Below are positions 8,946 to 17,200 of a DNA stretch of 21,379 nucleotides, piece after piece (positions within the stretch are counted from its first letter, which is position 1; each line of letters begins with the position of its first letter). The notes beneath the pieces were generated by a model. The model saw nothing but the letters and a program-made list of their open reading frames with translations, did not search any database and was not told the origin of the DNA. The position numbers were made by a program, and so were the translations under genes. The stretch is from Trichomonas tenax (taxonomy: Eukaryota; Parabasalia; Trichomonadida; Trichomonadidae), in assembly GCA_023091735.1 (NCBI GenBank), contig JALKBU010000897.1, forward strand, positions 1 to 21,379, in the 5' to 3' direction.

Positions 8946-8960
8946 TTTTTTGATTTTTTT
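8946..8960 (+). terminator. RNA polymerase III T-run terminator
   Basis: Runs of six and seven T (8946-8951, 8954-8960) follow the tRNA discriminator base directly, as expected for polymerase III termination. Confidence 0.7.
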
Positions 8961-9182
8961 AACTTTAAGAAAACCTAAAATTATTTTGAACGCTTCTAAG
9001 CGAGTCGATAATGTTTCTGGTGAATAAGTGTATAATAATCTTGAATGATAAAGTCTTAGTTGAAGAATATCGAAGGTCTTGATTTTTGATGAGGTATAGT
9101 AAGTAATTTCGCGAGTGTGTTTGCTGTGTCGTAAATAGCGGAAATAATTCAGCATTTTTGTTTTATTATTTACATAAGAAAA

Positions 9183-9623
9183 TTAATAAGTAGGGCCGAC
9201 AGGATACTGACCTGGTGGGTATTGTCCTGGTGGATACTGACCCTGTGGTGGATAACCGCCAGCTGGGTAAGGCTGAGCTGCTGGATATGGCTGAGCAGCC
9301 GGGTAATTGTCGTGTTTATGCTTCTTCTTGTATGAAGATGAAGAGGATGATGAGCAGCAGCAGGAAGAGCAGCACGAGGAGCAGCAAGAAGAACAACAGG
9401 AGCACGAGAATGATGAGCATGAGCAGGAGCTAATCTTGACACCGAAGACCTTTGCCTTAGAGCCTAAGAGGATGAAAGCGACAATAACAAAGACTGCGAA
9501 AACAATTAAAGCAGCAATACCAGCAACAGTGAATGTAGCGTACTTTCCAAACACCATCTTTCCCTTTTGGGCCTCTTTGGCTGCGGAGAGACTGAACTGA
9601 AACAAAAAGTTCAGCAAAATCAT
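9183..9623 (-). CDS. Small membrane protein with Cys/Ser cluster and YPPGQ-repeat tail
   Basis: The 146-residue product starts MILLNFLFQFSLSAAKEAQK, a plausible signal peptide with cleavage after SLSAA. One strong membrane segment follows (about 30-53, TVAGIAALIVFAVFVIVAFI), then a basic stretch. Next is a block of alternating Cys and Ser (about 66-95, including CCSSCCSSCCSSCCC), a KKKHKH patch, and a proline/tyrosine tail of AAQPYP and GQYPP repeats. In type I topology the Cys cluster is cytosolic and juxtamembrane, a good setting for S-palmitoylation. The YPPGQ tail is a low-complexity repeat seen in diverse membrane-associated proteins. Plant and fungal CYSTM proteins have the same parts in the opposite order. 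ATG 9557 (MVFGKYATF) is an alternative start. The gene is convergent with the tRNA; a hairpin lies just upstream. No family name is assigned. Confidence 0.7.
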   Translation of the reverse strand: MILLNFLFQFSLSAAKEAQKGKMVFGKYATFTVAGIAALIVFAVFVIVAFILLGSKAKVFGVKISSCSCSSFSCSCCSSCCSSCCSSCCCSSSSSSSYKKKHKHDNYPAAQPYPAAQPYPAGGYPPQGQYPPGQYPPGQYPVGPTY

Positions 9624-9631
9624 TTAAAAAT

Positions 9632-9684
9632 ATATCAAAACGGTTGTTCTCAATTTCGTTATTTGAGAGCAACGGTTTTGATAT
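9632..9684. repeat. 22-bp imperfect inverted repeat upstream of the Cys-rich protein gene
   Basis: Arms 9632-9653 and 9663-9684 (ATATCAAAACGGTTGTTCTC... against its reverse complement) match at 20 of 22 positions with a 9-nt loop. The left arm begins 9 nt beyond the ATG of the minus-strand gene, so it lies in its promoter or leader. Confidence 0.8.
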
Positions 9685-9875
9685 GGACCTGTACTTGCGT
9701 TTTCATCAAGATTTTATCAATAAAATATTTTGTGAATGGTGATGGAATAAAAAGTGCCATTAATCATTCAAAAATTTGGGGTGTAAAGTGGTATTTTTAA
9801 ATTTTATCTGATTTTTCATTTTTAAGATTTTTCTTTATGGTAAACATGTGGTAAACACAGTTTTATATCTAAATA

Positions 9876-10130
9876 TTACAAGATTTGCTGAATATTTTCT
9901 AATTTCGGAATTTTGCCTTCAAATCGATTATTCTTTTGCCAATAGCTTTCATAGAGCCAATGCTTGATAAGTTTAATGTCCTTTTCGTCATCTTTTATTG
10001 GATCCAATAACGATGTGGAAACCTTATTTATTCGGGTGAATGTTGATTCAGCGATGTTTACATTGCCATAAAATCCAAATCTAAAACTTATCACCAAATG
10101 ACTACCGCCAGGAATTATATGTAATCTACG
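9876..10130 (-). pseudogene. Degraded minus-strand coding trace, family unknown
   Basis: Reading the minus strand from about 10130 gives KYEDFYRRLHIIPGGSHLVI, then SFRFGFYG and a charged stretch to TAA at 9876. The composition looks protein-like, but there is no ATG at the beginning. An in-frame TGA precedes the segment, and a short open piece (NVEYLSYAL) continues the frame upstream of that stop. This fits a decayed gene. I do not recognise the family, and chance openness is possible at this length. Confidence 0.3.
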
Positions 10131-10399
10131 ATAAAATCTTCATATTTTCACAAAGCATAGGAAAGATATTCGACATTTAAATTCAATAACGTTTAAAAAC
10201 CGAATATATCATCTGAAATGCCTTGAATAAACATGCAAAGTTAATTGAATCGAACAATTTACTTCATCCCCTGCTAAATATATTTGAAGCATTTTAATAT
10301 TTGCGTTTTAGTTGAAAATTTAGCGATGATTCATAAACAATGTATCGGTTTAAAACTTTGATTTGTTCATTTTAGCAATACAAAGCTTTTATGGGATAT

Positions 10400-10603
10400 T
10401 CATTTATCATACATCATCAAGTAATGATTTTGGAGGACGTGCATCAGAAGAGCATCTGAAGTCTCAAAAGTATTTTCTTTTGTTATATGATAACTACTTA
10501 GATTAGTCTCGTATTCCTCATTAATCTGAAATTCTCTACGATTCTTTTGCCTATGAGTCTGAAATAATCTACGTAAAGCTGTTCTTAATGAACGCACACT
10601 CAT
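10400..10603 (-). CDS. Possible 67-residue protein with Inr-like promoter
   Basis: ATG 10603-10601 opens MSVRSLRTALRRLFQTHRQK followed by NRREFQINEEYETN and a helix-prone C-terminus, ending at 10400. Upstream on the minus strand, TCACATTT matches Inr TCAYTWYT at seven of eight positions, with its A at 10616, 13 nt before the ATG. That is the spacing used by other genes here. The basic amphipathic start followed by I-N-E-E-[YF] is faintly reminiscent of LYR-motif mitochondrial or hydrogenosomal assembly factors, but the LYR triplet itself is absent. Function is therefore unknown, and it could be a chance ORF. Confidence 0.35.
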   Translation of the reverse strand: MSVRSLRTALRRLFQTHRQKNRREFQINEEYETNLSSYHITKENTFETSDALLMHVLQNHYLMMYDK

Positions 10604-11241
10604 GACAAAAAAATGTGATTTCGTGTTGAATTGAAATGAAGTAATAGTAGTCAGCTAAGTAGAAAGTTGCTGAGATTAGACCTTTGGTTGAAAGAAGTTG
10701 ATTTTTATTAGCTAATGAAATTGGTTCTTAATTGTAATGCTTATGTAATAAATTCTACAAGGATTTAAGATACAAGCTTTGAGGCGAGTAGTTTTGCTTT
10801 AGGATATTAACATTTGAAGAATAATTGAATATTGCAACGATTTTATTAATGAATATGAGGCCATGTCAATGAGAAGTGGTGCTTGAAAGAGTTAGTGTAA
10901 ACGATTGTTTATGTTTCTGTCTACAGAAAGACAATGTATAAATCTCTATGATTAGAAATATGTTTTTAAACGTCCATTTTTATAAAAATTCAGCAAAATT
11001 AGAAGAAAAATATAATTTCTTATATAAGCAAATCGTTAAGAATTAATTTCTTTTCTGCAAAACATTTCGATTTTAGATTTTCTATATGTTCCACTTCTTG
11101 ATTTTAGAATTTGTAAACATAATCATTTTTTGATTCAGGATTTTATAAAATATAATGTCGAGTCAACGATTAATCGCTTCAACTCAATGAGTATGATGTG
11201 GTATTAAGTAGGTTTAGTCTAAAATCTCATTTTGCTGTTAT

Positions 11242-11293
11242 TTTTGCCAAAATTTAGGTTAAACTAGGGCGTTTTGGATGTTCGCCCCATGAT
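11242..11293 (+). repeat. 52-bp direct repeat, copy 1
   Basis: Begins TTTTGCCAAAATTTAGGTTA and ends CCCCATGAT. It matches the copy at 11853-11904 at 49 of 52 positions without gaps, offset 611 bp. The high conservation contrasts with the unrelated DNA on either side. Confidence 0.9.
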
Positions 11294-11507
11294 TATGCAG
11301 TATAGTCATGCTACAGAATCGATCAATCATAATGAAACTAGAAACCAACAACATCGAAGACTAAATGTATTTGTATCGCAGCTTTCACATCGACATCTAC
11401 GGGCAAATACCATTAAAAGTTATTACAAAAGAGAAATAACGAAGAATTGAGCAAATCTTAACATAAAATCGAAATTTTATAAAATCGACAGCAACATTTG
11501 AGGATTC

Positions 11508-11543
11508 GATGATGCGTATCCAACAGATGGATATTGCATCGTC
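11508..11543. repeat. Imperfect inverted repeat (core of a longer weak palindrome)
   Basis: Arms 11508-11521 (GATGATGCGTATCC) and 11529-11543 (GGATATTGCATCGTC) pair with one bulge and one mismatch around a 7-nt loop. Weaker complementarity can be followed outward on both sides to about 11455 and 11600, suggesting an older, longer palindrome. A 74-codon minus-strand open frame across it is not considered a gene. Confidence 0.6.
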
Positions 11544-11852
11544 AAATTGGTTAACCAGGCATAAAATTTCGTATTTTGTCGATAATGTTTTAAATTTTGC
11601 ATGATATCCAACAAGCAACACTGTCCCAAAGGGATATATAGACAGAAGGCTCTTCGCTGAAAGCTTTATTATAGACCAAACAAACAGTGATTTTAGTTTT
11701 CATAGTGCCAACGATTATTTAGCCTTCAAAATCGGATATCATCTAAAACATCATATTGTAATGAGATTAATATATATTGAAAGACGATAGCGATCACTCT
11801 CAAAAAAGCCAATCAATTTTTTTATATTCAATAAAAAGAGAACAATATATCA

Positions 11853-11904
11853 TTTTGCCAAAATTTAGGTTAAACTAGGGCATTTTGTATGTTCTCCCCA
11901 TGAT
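11853..11904 (+). repeat. 52-bp direct repeat, copy 2
   Basis: Differs from copy 1 at three single positions (G/A, G/T, G/T). It lies immediately before the cluster of inverted repeats. The interval between copies holds no recognisable gene, and the copies are direct, so they do not mark ends of a simple terminal-inverted-repeat transposon. Confidence 0.9.
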
Positions 11905-11919
11905 GTGATAATGCGTTTT

Positions 11920-11988
11920 CTACCAGTTCTTCACTGATTTGGAGGGATATCAGTGAAGGTATTCCTCTAGCCAGTGAAGAACTAGTAG
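11920..11988. repeat. Inverted repeat 1 of cluster, with a nested alternative hairpin
   Basis: Arms 11920-11936 (CTACCAGTTCTTCACTG) and 11972-11988 match at 16 of 17 positions. The left arm also contains CTTCACTGAT (11929-11938), perfectly complementary to ATCAGTGAAG (11949-11958). Two mutually exclusive hairpins can therefore form from the same left arm. Confidence 0.8.
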
Positions 11989-12152
11989 TTTGTCGTTATA
12001 AAATTCACAACTTCTTCGATATTCTCGCAATTACATCATTATCAAGGAACCAACAGTCAATAATCTGTTCATCGTATCCAATGACTTGTTGAATGTTGGT
12101 GCCATCGAAATTCGCTCAGAGCGTTCTGATTCGATTTCATTTTACAATCCAA

Positions 12153-12223
12153 CATTTTCTATGGGTCTCTGAGTTTGCTAAAACATAGGATGGCCTAGCA
12201 ATTTCAGAGTCTCGTAGAAAATG
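12153..12223. repeat. Inverted repeat 2 of cluster
   Basis: Arms 12153-12180 and 12196-12223 are complementary at about 23 of 28 positions around a 15-nt loop. Further complementarity (ATTCGAT/ATCGAAT) lies outside the arms after an insertion on the left side. Confidence 0.7.
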
Positions 12224-12263
12224 CTATGAATCGAAATATTTCATTCATCAATTTACGTTACTT

Positions 12264-12338
12264 GCTTTAGCTGTCTAATAGCACGATAAACAGATAGCTT
12301 GTGAGCACATGTTTGTCATGCTATTAAACAGCTAAAGC
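12264..12338. repeat. Inverted repeat 3 of cluster
   Basis: Arms 12264-12292 (starting GCTTTAGCTGTCTAATAGCA) and 12310-12338 match at 26 of 29 positions around a 17-nt loop. Confidence 0.85.
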
Positions 12339-12361
12339 GATTTACGATTTATAATTCTCCG

Positions 12362-12469
12362 TTAATAAATACCATCAAAAATGATCAATTTCTGGCATAA
12401 GTTCTCCAGATATTCGATGCTCTGTAGAGCTTGTGCTAGAAATTGATTATTTTTGATGGTATTTATTAA
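12362..12469. repeat. Inverted repeat 4 of cluster, 40-bp arms
   Basis: Arms 12362-12401 (starting TTAATAAATACCATCAAAAA) and 12430-12469 match at 37 of 40 positions around a 28-nt loop. All three mismatches become G-U pairs in plus-strand RNA, so a plus-strand transcript would form an uninterrupted 40-bp helix. Confidence 0.9.
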
Positions 12470-12500
12470 TATTGGATAAATTACCAACATCATGCACAAG

Positions 12501-12597
12501 CAAACACGAAAATGTTATGAACCGAAATTAGTGAAGTGAAAATCTGACATGTAAATTGGATTGATTTTGTCGCTATAAGTAAACACTTTCGTGTTTG
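12501..12597. repeat. Inverted repeat 5 of cluster
   Basis: CAAACACGAAAATGTT (12501-12516) and its near reverse complement at 12582-12597 match at 15 of 16 positions with a 65-nt spacer. The right arm ends about 115 bp before the TBC gene. Confidence 0.7.
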
Positions 12598-12713
12598 ATT
12601 TCAAAGTCTTCGCGCTGGGTGGCACGTGCTTTTCAGCTCGATTTTGCAATTCAAATGTTTACGAAATTATCATTCAATCTTATCCATTCAAAATTCGTAT
12701 CGTCCAATTTATA

Positions 12714-13739
12714 ATGTTGAGTCCGCGGTCTAATGTAGAAGACCACAGACTATTTCAGGCTATATACGGACCGAAGAACAGTATCAGAAGCGTTTTTGAT
12801 GCCGATTCCTTCCTATTGAAGGAAAATACATCTAATTTAGTCACAGAAAGGTTTCTCTCGTGGATGATTGCGTTGGATATATTGTCGCAGGAATTCAAGA
12901 GCTGGGGTGCTCATATTCTTAGCCTCACAACGAAATACGAAAATTACGTGAATTCTGAATTGAGTGAAAATCCGAATTATCCACTTCTCACTTTTTCTGA
13001 TAAAGTCGAAATGCAAATCCAGAACGACCTGAAGAGAACTGTCCGCTTTTTCAATGATTTAGCCAAATCATCAAATCTTCCTGAATCGAAGCAGAGAGGA
13101 GCATTATTCCATGCGTCGCGTATTCTCACAATCATGAACTTAGTGGAGCAAAAGTTCCAATACGTTCAGGGCTGCGAACGCTACGTTTACATCTGTTATT
13201 TGATTGCCTTATTATTTACCACCGAGAACGACCTTCCAGATATTATCGCCGAAGCTTCTGCTTACTTCTTGTCATCGAAAGTAATTGAGTTATCTGGAAT
13301 AACGCATTATTTGAAGGATACGCAATTTCTTGAAAACCATTTTCACCAATTAGACCAAAAATTGTCATCGATTAACTCTAATTTGATGAATAACTTGACA
13401 TACGTACACCAAACTTCCATCCATTTTGCTCTCAGATGGGAATTATTATTATTTGCCGAAGAACACAATTACCATGGAATAGTCGCTATATGGGACAGAA
13501 TATTCGCTCATAGAGATGTCGTACAGCAGTACGTTCAATCATTGTGCTTGGCACATTTTGCTCAGCTTCCGAACTTGAAGCTGGGCCGTGTTCAGCGTTA
13601 CAAAGATTGGGATCTTAAGCAGATTATCGCTGATGCGGAGAAGTATAATAATCCAGAATCTACATTTCGATGGGGAAGGGCAATGATGGTTTTTCTCACC
13701 GTTGGAGCCGTCTCTCTCGTTAGGTTCATGAATTTCTAA
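12714..13739 (+). CDS. Tail-anchored TBC-domain Rab GTPase-activating protein (TBC1D20/Gyp8-like)
   Basis: The 341-residue product carries the two catalytic signatures of TBC Rab-GAPs. The arginine-finger motif I-x-x-D-x-x-R appears as IQNDLKR (residues 102-108), and the glutamine finger as YVQG (Gln152). Downstream HFALRWELLLFAEE and IVAIWDRIFAHRD match the 'F.lrWll.lF...l..lWD.lf' helices. The C-terminus ends in a hydrophobic segment (about 322-341, MMVFLTVGAVSLVRFMNF) right at the stop, a tail anchor. TBC1D20 and yeast Gyp8, Rab1/Ypt1-type GAPs of the endoplasmic reticulum, have this same layout, so an early secretory role is inferred. The frame stays open upstream to 12591, but that part is low-complexity and overlaps an inverted-repeat arm. 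ATG 12714 gives a sensible N-terminus. Confidence 0.8.
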   Translation: MLSPRSNVEDHRLFQAIYGPKNSIRSVFDADSFLLKENTSNLVTERFLSWMIALDILSQEFKSWGAHILSLTTKYENYVNSELSENPNYPLLTFSDKVEMQIQNDLKRTVRFFNDLAKSSNLPESKQRGALFHASRILTIMNLVEQKFQYVQGCERYVYICYLIALLFTTENDLPDIIAEASAYFLSSKVIELSGITHYLKDTQFLENHFHQLDQKLSSINSNLMNNLTYVHQTSIHFALRWELLLFAEEHNYHGIVAIWDRIFAHRDVVQQYVQSLCLAHFAQLPNLKLGRVQRYKDWDLKQIIADAEKYNNPESTFRWGRAMMVFLTVGAVSLVRFMNF

Positions 13740-14021
13740 TATATTTTGTTTTTACCATGTTTTTATAAATCTATCTTCTATCTATCTATATTAATCTGAA
13801 CCAACTATTTTAACTTTCAAATCTTAAAACGTAAGATACATCTTACTCTTCCCTAACATGACTTATAAAGATTTGCAAATTTTATTCAATCCTTAATATA
13901 TTGACTGGAAATTACTATTGGAGATTAGACAGACTGCTTCCATAGCACCGAAAATTGCTAATTATGATAATATGGACATTATATTACAACAAATCTAGTA
14001 AATTTAAATATTTGACATATA
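13740..14021. other. Intergenic spacer
   Basis: AT-rich spacer with a small palindrome GTAAGATACATCTTAC near 13832 and no gene signal. Confidence 0.5.
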
Positions 14022-14260
14022 ATGCCATGTAAATCAGTGTAAAATGCCAAATATCATTAAACCCCCTAATTTATTAGACACCCCCATTAATTAGTAATAT
14101 ATGCCAAGTAAAACCATGTAAAGTGCCAAAAATTTGTGATTACCCCCTTAAATTAGTAGTTAACCCCTTTCATTTAATCACATAAATTGATGTAAAGTGT
14201 CAAATAGATCGTTATAAATTTCCTTACACCCTTAAAATTTTGGTCAAACCCTTTCTTCAA
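14022..14260 (+). repeat. Three-copy degenerate tandem repeat (about 79 and 74 bp units) upstream of the large gene
   Basis: Each unit has a [AG]TGTAAA[AG]TG[CT]CAA phrase (near 14037, 14116 and 14190) followed by two C-rich blocks of the form ACCCCCT-TAATT-TTAG and ACCCC(T)TT. The first two units also start ATGCCA[TA]GTAAA (14022 and 14101). Unit offsets are 79 and 74 bp. The last C-rich block, CCCTTTCTTC, runs into the start codon at 14260. Confidence 0.75.
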
Positions 14261-14262
14261 TG
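14250..14262 (+). promoter_or_regulatory. CCTTT (M5-like) start-site element
   Basis: CCTTTCTTCA directly precedes ATG 14260 and there is no TCATTTTT here. It resembles the CCTTT start-site motif reported as an Inr alternative in Trichomonas vaginalis; recalled, not verified. Confidence 0.4.
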
Positions 14263-17200
14263 AGCTCCTCGTTAGTGAGGGGAACTCACGTGACGCATCG
14301 ACAGAGTGGCTGTCGGTTTGGCGTGGTCACCAACAGAAGGCCAAAGACAGCTACCACACAAGTCCGCAAGGTTCCTACTCTTCCTTTTTCGCTAGATTTG
14401 CTCAACAAATTCGAAGGGAAGAAGGAAGATACGGCTCTGATATCGACATTGCGTGAAGAAACCACTCTTGCGACTCCTCGCAGTATCAGGGAGTTTATTG
14501 ACAAGAATTCGGTTGATTCAGTCAGAGAACATTCAGCGATTGTGATACAAAGGAACTGGAGATCGTACAGAAGAAGGAAAAGGCTGTACAACATGTTCCT
14601 CTTTTTCAAGAAAATTCGACAAGTTAAGTACACACACGCATTTTCTGCGTGGAAACTCGCTTTAATGCCACCAGCAGACGTAGCAAAACATTATTACGAC
14701 AAATTCGCGTCTTTTCACGAATTATCTGGAATATTGCCAATTCAGACATATTTTCTGCAGAAAACATCATTTAACACATACATGAAAACGAATTTCCTTC
14801 TAATGAGGCCATCCATTGATCACAACAAAATCACAAAGATCGTTTGCACATTCAACAGACCATTAATCGAAACAATCTTCAAAGCATGGCTCCAAATGAC
14901 ACAGGAGCACGTGATTCTACTTCATTCGCACGAATCAGTCTATAATCTCGGCAGAAATCGAATGCAGTTCGGAAATCTCTTCTGGGCGTATCACGTCTGG
15001 AAAAGATGGGCTTCGCTTCATCGCGCCCACAAGAAAAGCATTTATCCAAATCCAAAGCGCTTCTTTTACATCCCTGAGTGGTCCTTCGTCCTTGCGAACA
15101 AGAAGAAGCAGAAAAGACTCGAGAAAGATGCAGCTGTTGCGTTCAACAGATTTTTGGTTCTTCGTGTGAAGAAAGCATTGAGAAATAACACATTGATGAA
15201 AATGACAATTCACCAGAACGTCAACGAAATTCACAACAAAGTCAACAAGATCATCATGGCGAAGGCCTACAGAGCATTCGTGACATTAACAGCTGAATAC
15301 AAACTCAAAGCCGGAATTCAGTTGAGATCTTTGAAATATTGGTATTCGTATGTCGACAAAACACGAATGTTGAGAATGTTCAAAGACATCCACAGCCAAA
15401 GAACTGTTTTGTTCGCACTCAACAAAGCATTCAGACAGTGGAGACTTAATATAGTCGAAGCCGGCGCTTACATCGCGATGATGCATGATGTTATTTATAA
15501 TGCGAGAGCGAGATTAATCAGATGGGTTTTCTTGATGATGGGTGACACTGTTCATTATACTTTTTACAGCTCATTCGTTTGCTGGCGCAAGATCATCGTT
15601 GCGAAGCAGAAAACACGCAAGTTTATGGAATGGTCGAAATTCCATTCGAGGAACGATTCGATCAGGAAATACATTTTTGATTGTTTCAGAGTCAAAGCGA
15701 ATTTCAATGTTGATAGAACGAATGGAGCTCCATTTGGTGGACGTGCTCCACAGCTGAAGAAGAGGAACAAAATCCAAGCAATTGATTCACCAACAAACTT
15801 CATCTCGACAACATTCCACGCGTACAAAGATGTCAATCAATTCCCAATATGCGAAGATGATTTGACAGAATGGGAATCGAGCGAAGTCAAATCTCTTTGG
15901 CTCCAATTAATTTTTCTCCTCGCAGCACAGAAACCAAGCGACATCTCCACCACAGATCCAAAGAAGAGGGCCTCTGATGTCAAGAACTACAGAATCAAGA
16001 ACATGCTCTTCAATCAAGCTGGTTTATCAGAGCACAAAGCGAAGCAGAATGAGCAGGATTTGAGGATCAAAGGAGAATGGCGTGAAAGACTTCGTCGTGA
16101 TACAATCATGATTTTATCAATGGAGGCTCACGACGAAGCTATCGCCTACAACAAGATCGATCCAAGATTCGGACTTCATGATGGACCAATCATGTATTCA
16201 GATTTGATCAAGAAAGTCGAAGAAGAGGAAGAAGAAGAGGAGGAAGAAGAAGGACTCGACAGCATCTCTTTCAATTTCAATAATTCGAAAGGAAGAATAT
16301 CAAGGAGGCACTCTGTGAGACCAATCACTGAGCCGATACATCCTCTCATGAAGGACGTTCCAACAATCAGAAAAGCAGTCCTCGAGAATGTCAGGAAATT
16401 CAGGAGAGCTCCAGGTGACATTTTCATTGAAAGAATATCCAAAAGAACAATGAATTCGCGCGCTCTTCCTCAAACATCAACGAATTTGTCGTTATCAAGG
16501 CAATCATCAACATACGACAGCTTCATTCCAATCAACAGTCTCAGCAATTCTTCATTCAACTCGAGTTCGAGCTTCAAGTTGCAAGGAATTGGCGAAGCAC
16601 TCGATATCACAAATATCCAAAAGAATTCCCACGAAATACAGAAGCTTCCAGCAAAGATAGTTCCTGCTGCCACAGAGGATATCAACACAAGATTTGGAAA
16701 GCAGAATCTCAGCGTTGGTGCAATTCCAAAGAAAATTCATTTTGGAAAGATGAAAGAAGAAGAAAAAGCACCAGAAATGGATATCATCAAAGAAGAAATT
16801 TCTGATGAAGAGCAAGTAGAAGAATATGTTGAAACACCTCTTCCATCACCAGTCAAAGAAACCAAACCACAGGAGAAAGAAGAAGCAATCAAGAATCTCA
16901 CTCCTCAAAAGAAGAAAGAATCAATTTCTCTTGAACAACTTGCGCTCAACTTTCTCAACGACAGCGATTTCACCAACGACAACACAGGCGATTATGGAGT
17001 TCTCACGTGTAAGTATGTTGGAATTCTTGCAGCTTTGCTTGGATTCAGAGGTCATCTTCCTGTTCCTCAAATCGGAGGAAAACCGGTCCAAAACATCACA
17101 ACAGAGTTTCCGGCAGTCTCAACGAAAATCTCTCGAATGGTTCGAAAAATCAATGCAACAGAACCAGGCGGCGGCATCAAACCTTCATCGAGCAAGAAGT

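Larger units (their letters stand above)
9685..11241. other. Gene-poor intergenic region
   Basis: AT-rich stretch with two minor minus-strand features described separately (9876-10130 and 10400-10603). The rest, notably 10619-11241, shows no open frame, RNA gene or strong repeat. Confidence 0.5.

Noticed and set aside
9170..9600. Several Glu-rich, Arg-rich or His-rich frames opposite or alongside the Cys-rich protein
   Set aside because: They mirror its Cys/Ser and Pro-Tyr repeats in other frames; only the minus-strand frame has signal peptide, membrane segment and coherent layout.
11397..11621. 74-codon minus-strand frame
   Set aside because: Lies across the weak palindrome at 11455-11600, has no promoter element and no family resemblance.
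12010..12168. Protein-like 48-codon stretch between inverted repeats 1 and 2
   Set aside because: No ATG at its beginning, runs into an inverted-repeat arm, and is too short to distinguish from chance.
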